Shown: positions 5,770 through 13,182 of the stretch, one piece after another
Numbering within the stretch: the first letter of the stretch is position 1
Layout: each line of letters begins with the position of its first letter
Assembly (NCBI GenBank): GCA_027074805.1
Contig: JALTCK010000154.1
Coordinates: 1 to 13,535 of the forward strand
Origin: Thermococcus sp.
GTDB lineage: Archaea > Methanobacteriota_B > Thermococci > Thermococcales > Thermococcaceae
Reading direction: 5' to 3'
DNA: 13,535 nt
Notes under the pieces: model-generated
The model's database searches: none
What the model saw: the letters and a program-made list of their open reading frames with translations, nothing else
Told to the model about the DNA's origin: nothing
Position numbers and translations under genes: made by a program

Positions 5770-6930
5770 TCACTCGTCGAGGATGTTCAGAACGTCCAGC
5801 CTCTCACACCACGCTCCCTTTCCAAGGAGCTCGGTGACGCTGGGTTTTGTCCTCCCCTTATCTCCCGATACCAGTTCTTTGATGTAGAGTCCGCCATCCG
5901 TCACAAGTCTGAGCTCGAAGTGTCTCTCGTCGATCCACCTTGCCTCGGCCTTATAAACTCTCTTCACACGAACCTTGTCCGCCCTGGCTTTTCTCACGCG
6001 CCAAGGCGTTCTTTGATGAATCTTCAGACCGCTCAGCTTTCTTGCAACATTCTCTGCCTCCTCCGGACTTATTCCCTCCTCAACGAGGACCAGAGCCAGG
6101 TATTCCTTTCGGTGGTTTTTCGTGAGGACCTCTTCTGCCTCCTTCGGCGAGACGAAGTGAAGGTTGAGAACCTCGACCTTACCGCTCGCGTTTATCTCCT
6201 CGGCTATCCTGCCGAGCTCAACCTTTCTCCTCCTCGGTCTCTTAACCTCGACCACGAAGGGCCTCCCGCTGCCGAGCATGCGGACGTCGACGTCTTCTCT
6301 ACCGGCACCCTTAAACACGCATTTGCCCTCGAAGGCCCTGGAAAAGGCCCGGCAGATTATCGAGGCCACACTCTCGTCAAAACCGGGTAGAGGCGTTTGT
6401 GGGATTCCCCTTACGAGCTTTCTGTAACGGCCGTAAACGTAAACCGGGTTGATCTGGATTTCGATCTTCTCGGAGAAGGGTTCGACTATGAAAACGACGT
6501 CCGGACTTGTTGATGCCTCTTTCCCGCTTATCCTTCCGAAGGCCTTTCCAAGCTCGCGGTTGAATTCTCGGTTTATCGGCTCGCCGGTTTCAACTCCCAG
6601 CTCCTCCCAGAGGGCCTTTTCCCCCTCAACGATTTCCTCCGGGAAGCGCGAACCTACGAGAAAGGTCTCGAACTCCAGGTCATCGGCAGCGTTCTCCATG
6701 AACTTTGCCAACTTTGGGATTTTTTCAAAAACGTTGTGACACAGCCCGCATTCCTCCGGCTCCTCTATCGGGTTCAGCCCCCTGGCGGAACGCTCCATGT
6801 TGAGACTGAACCTTATCGCCTTTCCCCTCTCCTCGTTGGTTCCCTTTCCGAGCCTCGCGAAGAGCCTGCCAAGGCAGTGGTTGCACAGCTCGTGTCTTTC
6901 AAGGGCCTTCTCTGCGGTCTCCAGTATCAT
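5770..6930 (-). CDS. pus10: tRNA pseudouridine synthase Pus10
   Basis: This 386-residue enzyme converts uridines 54 and 55 of the tRNA T-loop to pseudouridine in archaea, which use Pus10 in place of bacterial TruB. The N-terminal part holds two cysteine pairs, Cys16/Cys19 (CNHC) and Cys61/Cys64 (CGLC), that should bind zinc beside the THUMP-like RNA-binding domain. The catalytic domain shows REDVDVRMLGSGRPFVVEV near 211-229, which contains the catalytic aspartate (213 or 215, more likely 215). Near the C-terminus, TDGGLYIKELVSGDKGRTKPS is a late conserved motif. Length is normal. ATG at 6930 follows a purine-rich GGGTGGGAGG directly upstream. The gene is divergent from the COG3357-like regulator with a gap of only 44 bases. 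Confidence 0.95.
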   Translation of the reverse strand: MILETAEKALERHELCNHCLGRLFARLGKGTNEERGKAIRFSLNMERSARGLNPIEEPEECGLCHNVFEKIPKLAKFMENAADDLEFETFLVGSRFPEEIVEGEKALWEELGVETGEPINREFNRELGKAFGRISGKEASTSPDVVFIVEPFSEKIEIQINPVYVYGRYRKLVRGIPQTPLPGFDESVASIICRAFSRAFEGKCVFKGAGREDVDVRMLGSGRPFVVEVKRPRRRKVELGRIAEEINASGKVEVLNLHFVSPKEAEEVLTKNHRKEYLALVLVEEGISPEEAENVARKLSGLKIHQRTPWRVRKARADKVRVKRVYKAEARWIDERHFELRLVTDGGLYIKELVSGDKGRTKPSVTELLGKGAWCERLDVLNILDE

Positions 6931-6946
6931 CCTCCCACCCTAAAGC

Positions 6947-6953
6947 TTTTTAT
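6947..6953 (+). promoter_or_regulatory. TATA box of the regulator-gatD-gatE operon
   Basis: TTTTTAT lies with its centre about 25 bases before the ATG at 6975, and there is no convincing ribosome binding site between. Transcription should therefore begin at or next to the start codon, giving a leaderless first gene. The same A/T block cannot serve pus10, because it would start that transcript inside the coding region. Confidence 0.55.
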
Positions 6954-6954
6954 C

Positions 6955-6970
6955 GGCGCGCCTAATTAGG
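6955..6970. repeat. Two overlapping palindromes between TATA box and start
   Basis: GGCGCGCC (6955-6962) and CCTAATTAGG (6961-6970) are perfect palindromes sharing two bases. They fill the space between the TATA box at 6947-6953 and the start at 6975 and also lie upstream of pus10. Such a position suits an operator for a dimeric regulator, possibly the winged-helix protein encoded next. This is inference from position and symmetry. Confidence 0.45.
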
Positions 6971-6974
6971 ACCG

Positions 6975-7268
6975 ATGATGACTCGAAGGCAACGGATAAT
7001 AAGCCTTTTGGAGGAGCGCGACTACTCGGTGAGCGAATTAGCCATGGCACTGGAGCTCCGTGGCAGGGGGTCAAAGAGGCTTATCCTGGAAGAGCTTAAG
7101 GTCATCCAGAGAATTGTTAAGAGGGATGGCAAGGTGCTTCTGATAAAGCCCGCCGAGTGTAGGAAGTGCGGGTTCGTGTTCAAACCGGAGATAAACATTC
7201 CATCGCGCTGTCCAAGGTGCAAGTCCGAGTGGATTGAGGAGCCCAGGTTCAAGATTGAGGTGAGGTGA
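6975..7268 (+). CDS. Winged-helix plus zinc-ribbon transcriptional regulator (COG3357 type)
   Basis: The 97-residue product has an N-terminal helix-turn-helix (about residues 4-58: RQRIISLLEERDYSVSELA, then RGSKRLILEELKVI) and a C-terminal zinc ribbon with Cys62/Cys65 (CRKC) and Cys79/Cys82 (CPRC). This matches the archaeal family predicted as HTH fused to Zn-ribbon. No target is known to me. Two adjacent ATGs (6975 and 6978) can start it; neither has a clear ribosome binding site, which fits leaderless translation from the TATA box 25 bases upstream. Its end carries the ribosome binding site of gatD (GAGGTGA, 7262-7268), so the two are co-transcribed. A link to amidotransferase regulation is inferred from this arrangement only. 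Confidence 0.88.
   Translation: MMTRRQRIISLLEERDYSVSELAMALELRGRGSKRLILEELKVIQRIVKRDGKVLLIKPAECRKCGFVFKPEINIPSRCPRCKSEWIEEPRFKIEVR
7262..7268 (+). promoter_or_regulatory. Ribosome binding site setting the gatD start
   Basis: GAGGTGA overlaps the stop codon of the regulator gene and lies 5 nt before the ATG at 7274. The in-frame GTG at 7265 lies within this site, so it is unlikely to be the start. Confidence 0.75.
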
Positions 7269-7273
7269 AGTGC

Positions 7274-8590
7274 ATGCGAAAAGTTGAGGAGTTTATGAAG
7301 GCCCACAACCTCGAGGTCGGCGACCTGATAAGGGTCGTCAAAAGGGAGGGAGAGGAAAGGCTGACCTTTGAGGGCATCGTGATGCCGCCCTACGAGCTCT
7401 CGCCGGGGGAGACCCTGACCTTAAAGCTCGACAACGGCTACAACATCGGTGTTCTGATAGAGGCCATAGAGAAGGTCGAGATCATTGAGAAGGCCTCTGG
7501 CAGGCCGAAGATGGAGTTCAGGGAGGTTCTGCCGAAAAGGGAGGGACTCCCAAACGTGAGGGTTCTCGGGACTGGAGGTACGATAGCTAGCAGAATCGAC
7601 TACAAAACTGGAGCGGTTCACCCGGCCTTTACCGCGGAGGAGCTGGCAAAAGCGGTCCCCGAGATATTCGAGATCGCCAACATAACCCCCGAGCTGATTA
7701 TGAACATCCTCAGTGAGGACATGAGGCCCGAGTACTGGAGGAGGATAGCGGAGGAAGTTTCCCGCGCTCTAAACGAGGGTGAAGACGGAGTGGTGATAGC
7801 GCACGGAACCGACACTATGGGTTACACAGCAGCAGCTCTCAGCTTCATGCTCAGGGGCCTCACAAGGCCCGTAGTCCTTGTCGGCGCCCAGAGGAGCTCC
7901 GACAGGCCGAGCAGTGACGCGGCCATGAACCTGACCTGCGCGGTCAAGATGGCAACCAGCGACGTTGCCGAGGTCATGGTGGTTATGCACGGTGAGACAA
8001 GCGATACCTACTGCCTTGCCCACAGGGGAACGAAAGTCAGGAAGATGCACACGAGCAGGAGAGATGCCTTCAGGAGCATAAACGACATCCCGATAGCCAA
8101 AATATGGAAGGATAGGATAGAGTTCCTCAGAAACGACTACAGGAAGAGGGGTGAAGGGGAAGTCAGAGTGGACGGCAGGATGGAGGAGAAGGTCGCTATT
8201 CTCAAGGTCTACCCCGGAATAAGCGGCGAGCTTCTCGATTTCCTCGTTGACAGGGGCTACAAGGGTGTCGTTATAGAGGGAACTGGACTCGGGCACGTAC
8301 CCCAGAGCTTCATACCCCACGTCCAGCGGGCGGTTGAGGAGGGGGTTTCGGTCTGCGTGACGAGTCAGTGCCTCTACGGCAGGGTGAATCTCAACGTCTA
8401 CTCCAACGGAAGGAAACTCCTCAAGGCTGGGGTTATACCCTGTGAAGATATGCTTCCAGAGACGGCCTACGTCAAGCTCATGTGGGTTCTTGGGCACACG
8501 AGTGACCCAGAGGATGTCAGGCAGATGATGTTGAAGAACTATGCCGGTGAGATAACACCCTACACAAGGTTCGACACATACCTGAGGTGA
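7274..8590 (+). CDS. gatD: Glu-tRNA(Gln) amidotransferase subunit D
   Basis: This 438-residue protein is the glutaminase half of archaeal GatDE, an asparaginase-like enzyme that releases ammonia from an amide donor for GatE. After an N-terminal domain of about 90 residues comes the asparaginase core. Its catalytic Thr103 is in GTGGTIASRIDY, and Thr179-Asp180 are in AHGTDTMGYTAAALSFM. AQRSSDRPSSDAAMNL and TKVRKMHTSRRDAFRS follow, the latter carrying the catalytic lysine region. The C-terminus ITPYTRFDTYLR is typical for GatD. The length equals that of the Pyrococcus abyssi enzyme as I remember it. The N-terminal domain and close pairing with gatE separate it from plain L-asparaginase. The stop is 5 nt before the gatE start. 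Confidence 0.97.
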   Translation: MRKVEEFMKAHNLEVGDLIRVVKREGEERLTFEGIVMPPYELSPGETLTLKLDNGYNIGVLIEAIEKVEIIEKASGRPKMEFREVLPKREGLPNVRVLGTGGTIASRIDYKTGAVHPAFTAEELAKAVPEIFEIANITPELIMNILSEDMRPEYWRRIAEEVSRALNEGEDGVVIAHGTDTMGYTAAALSFMLRGLTRPVVLVGAQRSSDRPSSDAAMNLTCAVKMATSDVAEVMVVMHGETSDTYCLAHRGTKVRKMHTSRRDAFRSINDIPIAKIWKDRIEFLRNDYRKRGEGEVRVDGRMEEKVAILKVYPGISGELLDFLVDRGYKGVVIEGTGLGHVPQSFIPHVQRAVEEGVSVCVTSQCLYGRVNLNVYSNGRKLLKAGVIPCEDMLPETAYVKLMWVLGHTSDPEDVRQMMLKNYAGEITPYTRFDTYLR

Positions 8591-8591
8591 T
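8585..8591 (+). promoter_or_regulatory. Ribosome binding site setting the gatE start
   Basis: GAGGTGAT-type sequence from 8585 overlaps the gatD stop (8588-8590). With ATG at 8596 the spacing is about 4 nt. The alternative starts GTG 8587 and ATG 8590 fall inside the site. Confidence 0.65.
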
Positions 8592-8595
8592 GAGG

Positions 8596-10488
8596 ATGAG
8601 CGATCGGTTCAATTACGAGGAACTGGGCCTGAAGGTCGGCCTTGAGATTCACAGGCAGCTGGACACGAAAAAACTCTTTTCACCTGCCCCGAGCGAGTTA
8701 AGAGAGGAGGTGGACTTTGTCTTTGAGAGGGGGCTCCGCCCTACCATGAGTGAGCTGGGGGAGATTGATCCAGCCGCTTTAGAGGAGTTCAAGAAGGGTA
8801 AAAAATACGTCTACGAGGGCAACTACGAGTTGAGTGATTTGGTTTACATGGACGAGGAACCGCCTAGGGGCCCCGACAGAGAGGCCCTAGGGGTTTCGCT
8901 CCAGATAGCATACCTCCTCAACGCCAAGCCAGTTGACGAGGTCCACTTCATGCGTAAGATAGTCATTGACGGTTCCAACGTTTCCGGCTTCCAGAGGACG
9001 GCGATAATAGCGCTCGACGGGAGGGTTGACACCCCATGGGGGAGTGTTGGAATCCCAACTATCTGTCTTGAGGAAGATGCCTGCCGTATCGTTGAGCGGA
9101 AGGAAAAGGAGGTGATATACCGCCTCGACCGCCTCGGGATCCCCCTCGTTGAGATAAGCACGACCCCGGACATACACCATCCGGAGCAGGCGAAGGTGGT
9201 CGCGAAGTACATCGGCGATGCTCTGAGGGCCACCAGAAAAGTCAAACGCGGCCTTGGAACGATAAGGCAGGATCTCAACGTTTCGATCAGGGGTGGTGCG
9301 AGGGTCGAGATTAAGGGCGTGCAGGAGCTCGATATGATTCCCCTCATCATCGAGAGGGAAGTTGAAAGACAGCTCAACCTCCTCAAAATCCGCGACGAGC
9401 TTCGCGAGAGGGGCGTTAAGCCGGAGGATATCAAAGAGGAGATTCATGATGTTACTGACGTCTTCCAGAACACGGAGTCAAAGATAATCGCGAGAACAGT
9501 CAAAAAGGGCGGCAGAGTTCTGGCCGTCAAGATTCCCAAGTTCCGCGGGCTTATAGGCAGGGAAATCCAGCCCGGGAGAAGGCTTGGAACAGAGATGGCG
9601 GACAGGGCAAAGAAGTACGTGAGGGGAATATTCCACATAGACGAGCTGCCGAACTACGGTATCAGCGAAGGGGAAGTTAACGCGGTTGTGGAGAAGCTCG
9701 GACTTGGCGAAGAAGATGCTTTCGTCCTCGTTGCTGCAGAGGAGGAGACCGCCAAGAAGGCCCTCCTTGAGGTAATTCAGAGGGCGAGGGAAGCCATAGA
9801 GGGCGTCCCGGAGGAGACGAGAAGGGCACTACCGGACGGCAACACCCAGTACATGCGGCCCCTGCCGGGCAAGGCGAGGATGTATCCTGAGACTGACATA
9901 CCCTCCATTTATATCCCCCCCGAGGAGAAGGAAAGGGTAAAGGCCAGCCTTCCGGAGCTCCCCCAGGAGAGAGTCGAGCGCTTCGTACGGGAGTACAGAA
10001 TCGACAGGAGCTTGGCCGAGACCCTCGTAAACGACGAGCGCGATGAACTCTTCGAGGAACTCGTTGGAAAGGGAGTTAAGCCATCCCTGGTGGCTTCAAT
10101 ACTCGTGGTGGTTCTAAAGGGCCTCAAGAAGGAGGTTCCGATAGAGAACCTCACGGAGGAGCACATAAGGGATGCATTTGACCTATACCTCAACGGGAAG
10201 ATAGCAAAGGAGGCCTTTGAGGAGATATTCAAGGAGCTCGCCAGGCATCCGGAGAAGACGGCCAAAGGGGTTGCCGAGGAGAAGGGCCTGACGCTCCTGG
10301 GCGAGGAGGAAGTCGAGAGGATCATCGATGAGGTAATCCAGGAGAACATCGAGGTCATAAAGGCCAAGGGGATGGGGGCTATGGGAATGATAATGGGTCG
10401 TGCAATGGCTAAACTCCGCGGAAGGGCAGATGGAAAGCTCGTCAGCTCGCTCGTGAGGAAGAAGATTCAAGAACTGATTACTAACTAG
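8596..10488 (+). CDS. gatE: Glu-tRNA(Gln) amidotransferase subunit E
   Basis: This 630-residue subunit binds tRNA(Gln) misacylated with Glu and, using ATP and ammonia from GatD, turns it into Gln-tRNA(Gln). Archaea of this group lack GlnRS and depend on this route. The GatB-like kinase domain shows GLKVGLEIHRQLDTKKLF at the start, then MRKIVIDGSNVSGFQRTAII, CLEEDACRIV and LGTIRQDLNVSI. A middle insertion (about 270-400, with IHDVTDVFQNTESKII and REIQPGRRLGTEM) is the AspRS-like domain that separates GatE from GatB. The C-terminal third is helical (YqeY-like), ending in GRADGKLVSSLVRKKI. Length is normal. The stop TAG shares the palindrome CTAG with the stop of the convergent gene. Confidence 0.97.
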   Translation: MSDRFNYEELGLKVGLEIHRQLDTKKLFSPAPSELREEVDFVFERGLRPTMSELGEIDPAALEEFKKGKKYVYEGNYELSDLVYMDEEPPRGPDREALGVSLQIAYLLNAKPVDEVHFMRKIVIDGSNVSGFQRTAIIALDGRVDTPWGSVGIPTICLEEDACRIVERKEKEVIYRLDRLGIPLVEISTTPDIHHPEQAKVVAKYIGDALRATRKVKRGLGTIRQDLNVSIRGGARVEIKGVQELDMIPLIIEREVERQLNLLKIRDELRERGVKPEDIKEEIHDVTDVFQNTESKIIARTVKKGGRVLAVKIPKFRGLIGREIQPGRRLGTEMADRAKKYVRGIFHIDELPNYGISEGEVNAVVEKLGLGEEDAFVLVAAEEETAKKALLEVIQRAREAIEGVPEETRRALPDGNTQYMRPLPGKARMYPETDIPSIYIPPEEKERVKASLPELPQERVERFVREYRIDRSLAETLVNDERDELFEELVGKGVKPSLVASILVVVLKGLKKEVPIENLTEEHIRDAFDLYLNGKIAKEAFEEIFKELARHPEKTAKGVAEEKGLTLLGEEEVERIIDEVIQENIEVIKAKGMGAMGMIMGRAMAKLRGRADGKLVSSLVRKKIQELITN

Positions 10489-11168
10489 ATACCTGTCATT
10501 TTTCTTATTTTGAACTTCAAATAGCCAAAGAAAACCGCATTAATATGGAAATGAGTTGTATGGATGAAGATTCCCTTTACCCTCATAAAACTACCAAAAT
10601 TCATAATAGCTAGCTCCTTCAGTGTATCCTTTTCAAAGATCACTATTGAAGTGCTGGAAATCCTATTATCAAATACTTCAAGAGGGTCGTAGATTAGTGC
10701 TGGAGGCTTCTTCACCATGTCAAGCCGTATACTGTGACAATTCTCCGATATTAACTTATCAAAGAGTGTGAAAGACCCTTTCATAAATCCCGATGGATGA
10801 CCGATCACTTTTATCTCAATTGGCTCCACGAGCTCATCGCCTGTATAGTAGGTCAGCGTGGTTTTTTCCATTATATTAGCCTGTTCAAAAACTTCGAAGA
10901 GAGTACCGAGATAAGTATCCAACACAGTTTGTGGCTCAATGTTATTCTCATAGAGCTCTTGAAGCAGCAATTTTTTTCCACTCTCGCATTCAAGGCGGAG
11001 CAGCTTGTAACCATTTGAGTCAATTATGTACACCCCTCTATCGGCTAAGAAAGTAGCATACTCTGGATGAGAGATTGGGATGTCCTCGAACAGAAGCTCA
11101 AAAAGCTTTGGAGTAGAGCTGAGGAAGACTTCTTCACAGGAATCAAACTCCGTTTTAGCTGGGATCAT
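10485..11168 (-). CDS. Uncharacterised AT-rich gene, 227 aa
   Basis: I do not recognise this family. The product is a mixed alpha/beta protein without an obvious signal peptide, long hydrophobic segment or metal motif. Visible stretches include FLADRGVYIIDSNGYKLLRL (about 40-60), IEIKVIGHPSGFMKGSFTLF, and a basic C-terminus (YLKFKIRKMTGI). Codons are far more A/T-ending than in the neighbouring genes, suggesting later acquisition or low expression. ATG at 11168 has GGGGT about 7 nt upstream and a candidate TATA box (TATTTTAAAG on the minus strand, about 11200-11209) some 35 bases before it. It is divergent from another AT-rich unknown gene, and its stop nests in the CTAG that also ends gatE. 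That it is a real gene is supported by length, start signals and gap-free packing. Confidence 0.72.
   Translation of the reverse strand: MIPAKTEFDSCEEVFLSSTPKLFELLFEDIPISHPEYATFLADRGVYIIDSNGYKLLRLECESGKKLLLQELYENNIEPQTVLDTYLGTLFEVFEQANIMEKTTLTYYTGDELVEPIEIKVIGHPSGFMKGSFTLFDKLISENCHSIRLDMVKKPPALIYDPLEVFDNRISSTSIVIFEKDTLKELAIMNFGSFMRVKGIFIHTTHFHINAVFFGYLKFKIRKMTGI
10499..10511 (+). terminator. T-rich tract after gatE
   Basis: Ten bases after the gatE stop the + strand reads TTTTTTCTTATTTT-like sequence without a stem. It could end the regulator-gatD-gatE transcript by archaeal oligo-T termination. It lies inside the 3' end of the convergent gene, whose AT-rich composition could also produce such a tract by chance. 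Confidence 0.4.
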
Positions 11169-11277
11169 TTATAACCCCACGTATGAATTAAGGTGAAGTC
11201 CTTTAAAATAGTTTTGGAATAAATAGACTGACACCACCTTCTCATCACGCTTCGGAGGGGGTTTAATATTTATTGAG
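11169..11277. promoter_or_regulatory. Divergent promoter region of the AT-rich gene pair
   Basis: This 109-base gap holds TATA-like blocks: TTTAAAATAG near 11202-11211, whose complement can serve the leftward gene, and GAATAAATAG near 11217-11226 for the rightward gene. GGAGGGGG at 11254-11261 is a strong ribosome-binding sequence. AAGGTG (11190-11195) and CACCTT (11235-11240) form a 6-bp inverted repeat around the A/T blocks, possibly an operator or chance. Confidence 0.4.
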
Positions 11278-11943
11278 TTGGACTATTCAGGCCTCTTTTT
11301 AAAGCAGGTATTACCAACAACAAACGAAATCTATTTAAAGAGGGGAGTTGTTTTCCAACTGATGAAGTTTATAAAGTCATTTCCGGTACTGTACTACACA
11401 TTGAACCTATCCCCGGAGAGAATCAGAGAAGCCTTTCCCACGATTCTTGAGTTCAAAAATCCAACACCAGGGAGCTTTTCAATAATCCAGACTCCAGGCA
11501 AGAATGGAGGACTGCTTGTGATAGATCTAAAGGGTGAGAATCACTACATCTTTGTCCTTCCCATGAGAGACAATCTTATTTTAATAAACGATACCCTACC
11601 GAGGGTTTTTGTAGTCCCCTCAAAGGGGTTTCATGAGTTTTTCAAAGCCCTCGTCGAGGACGATCTCGAGAGACTTAGCGATAAAGGCCTAAGGAGAAAG
11701 GGCAAGAAGTGGCGCTTCCTTATAGATGGAGCAGCAGCATTTGCCATAGCCTCAATTGGAGGTTATTTGCATCTGGGGCTCCCAGCGATTATAATTCTTG
11801 GTGCAGTCGTTACCACGGTGGAGCACTTCCTTGGCCCAAGGAAAGGAAACCGAGTAATGATAACCGAGCTCAACGAGAAGATCATTAGAAGAATGTATGA
11901 GGTCTCGGAAAAGAAGGGTAAAGTTTTGAGGATCTCCCTTTAG
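11278..11943 (+). CDS. Uncharacterised protein with C-terminal membrane hairpin, AT-rich
   Basis: I do not recognise this 221-residue protein. The first ~135 residues look like a soluble domain (GSFSIIQTPGKNGGLLVIDL, then YIFVLPMRDNLILIND, at about 66-105). A basic stretch (RRKGKKWR, 139-146) is followed by two hydrophobic segments at about 147-163 and 166-183, likely a membrane hairpin or one long segment. A charged tail of about 35 residues follows. The start is uncertain. TTG at 11278 has GGAGGGGG 16 nt upstream, rather far. ATG at 11362 (MKFIKSFPVL) has GAGGGGAG at 11340-11347, also far. Codons are A/T-rich compared with the housekeeping neighbours. The 3' end overlaps hmgA by four bases. 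Confidence 0.68.
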   Translation: MDYSGLFLKQVLPTTNEIYLKRGVVFQLMKFIKSFPVLYYTLNLSPERIREAFPTILEFKNPTPGSFSIIQTPGKNGGLLVIDLKGENHYIFVLPMRDNLILINDTLPRVFVVPSKGFHEFFKALVEDDLERLSDKGLRRKGKKWRFLIDGAAAFAIASIGGYLHLGLPAIIILGAVVTTVEHFLGPRKGNRVMITELNEKIIRRMYEVSEKKGKVLRISL

Positions 11944-13166
11944 CGTCCGAGTTCTTTATGAGCCTTTGCGAGGTGTTTTGCCGCTATTGCCGCGAGCAGG
12001 GAAAGCTCTCCCGCAAGAACCGCCCCGGCTATTATTTCCGCGAACTTCTTGGCATTACTCCCAGGTGGATCTCCTCCTCCAGCGACTCCCATGATTGATA
12101 ATGCCTCTCGCTGGGTGGGGACCCTTGTTCCGCCGCCAACGGTTCCGATCTCGAGGCTCGGCATCGTGATGCTAATGTATAGATCTCCCCCGGGTGTAAC
12201 CTCAGCCAAAGTTATCCCATGAGAACCTTCAGTAATCTGAGCCTCGTCTTGGCCGGTGGCAAGGAATATCGCACCAACGATGTTCCCAAAGTGCGCGTTG
12301 AACCCGTAACTTCCGGCTTGAGCCGAGCCAACGAGGTTCTTGCGGTAGTTGACCTCGGCTATGAGCTCCGGAGTCGTCTTCAGCTTTTTCTCGACTATCT
12401 CCCTCGGGATTACCGCCTCGGCTATGACCGTCTTGCCGCGCCCGTTGATGAAGTTCATGGCGTTGGGCTTCTTGTCGACGCAGAGGTTGCCCGAGAGGGC
12501 CAAGTATTTGACGTCGGGGAACTCCTCCTCGATAACCTTCATTATCTCCTCGCTCGATATTGTAACCATGTTCATGCCCATCGCATCGCCGGTCTCGAAC
12601 TTGAAGCGGAGGTAGAGGTTGTTGCCGACAATATAAGGCCTGACATCGCGGAGCCTCCCGTGGCGGGTGACCTTGCTAACCGCTTTCTCCTGGAGGTAGT
12701 CGATGTTGTTCTTAACCCACTCCGCGACTTCCCTGGCTCTCCTCGCGTCGGGGCACTTGAGGAGAGGAGCGCGGGTCATCTTGTCATCTATAATCGTCGT
12801 CTTCACTCCACCGGCCTGTGTCAATGCAGAACAACCCCTGTTAACGCTGGCTACGAGAGCCCCCTCGGTTGTCGCGAGAGGTATGTAGAACTCTCCCTTA
12901 GCGTACTCACCGTTTATCTTAATTGGTCCAGCGACCCCCATGGGGATTTGAACAACACCTATCATGTTCTCGATGTTCTTCCCTATCAACCTATTGGGGT
13001 CTATCGAGTAGTATCCGATGTTATCGAGGCTTATGCCGAGCTTCTTCTCAAGGGCCTTCCTCCTTACCTCTGTGGCGAGCTTCTTGTCACCGTTGGTATA
13101 GTTTTCAACTTGGTGAAGCTTTATCTCACCGCTAATAACCTTATCCACGAGCTCTTCGAATTCCAT
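11940..13166 (-). CDS. hmgA: HMG-CoA reductase (class I)
   Basis: This 408-residue soluble enzyme reduces HMG-CoA to mevalonate with NAD(P)H, the committed step to archaeal isoprenoid ether lipids. Conserved elements in order are: a CoA-binding region with IGVVQIPMGVAGPIKI near 69-84; catalytic Glu101 in ATTEGALVASVNRGCSAL; ETGDAMGMNM (191-200) for the cofactor; catalytic Lys in DKKPNAMNF (232/233); Asp307 in ATGQDEAQI; GGGTRVPTQ; and the C-terminal HLAKAH with catalytic His403. There is no N-terminal membrane domain, as is usual in archaea. The ATG at 13166 has a textbook GGAGGTG (13172-13178, this strand) 5 nt upstream. It lies 16 bases after a MinD-like gene on the same strand, so the two probably form an operon. 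Confidence 0.97.
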   Translation of the reverse strand: MEFEELVDKVISGEIKLHQVENYTNGDKKLATEVRRKALEKKLGISLDNIGYYSIDPNRLIGKNIENMIGVVQIPMGVAGPIKINGEYAKGEFYIPLATTEGALVASVNRGCSALTQAGGVKTTIIDDKMTRAPLLKCPDARRAREVAEWVKNNIDYLQEKAVSKVTRHGRLRDVRPYIVGNNLYLRFKFETGDAMGMNMVTISSEEIMKVIEEEFPDVKYLALSGNLCVDKKPNAMNFINGRGKTVIAEAVIPREIVEKKLKTTPELIAEVNYRKNLVGSAQAGSYGFNAHFGNIVGAIFLATGQDEAQITEGSHGITLAEVTPGGDLYISITMPSLEIGTVGGGTRVPTQREALSIMGVAGGGDPPGSNAKKFAEIIAGAVLAGELSLLAAIAAKHLAKAHKELGR

Positions 13167-13182
13167 TCGAACACCTCCAAAA

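Noticed and set aside
5728..6390. + strand open frame of 220 codons over pus10
   Set aside because: It is antisense to the conserved catalytic part of Pus10, low in complexity, and without a ribosome binding site.
7262..7276. gatD starting at GTG 7265
   Set aside because: That codon is inside the GAGGTGA ribosome binding site; ATG 7274 has the right spacing and gives the family length of 438 residues.
7769..8497. Minus-strand frame of 242 codons inside gatD
   Set aside because: It is a shadow of the conserved asparaginase core and has no start signal or domain.
7274..8590. Reading gatD as a plain type I L-asparaginase
   Set aside because: It has the extra N-terminal domain, the GatD-type C-terminus, and gatE immediately downstream.
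8844..9447. Two overlapping minus-strand frames inside gatE
   Set aside because: Both are antisense to conserved GatE motifs; one is serine/arginine-rich, typical of reverse-complement artefacts.
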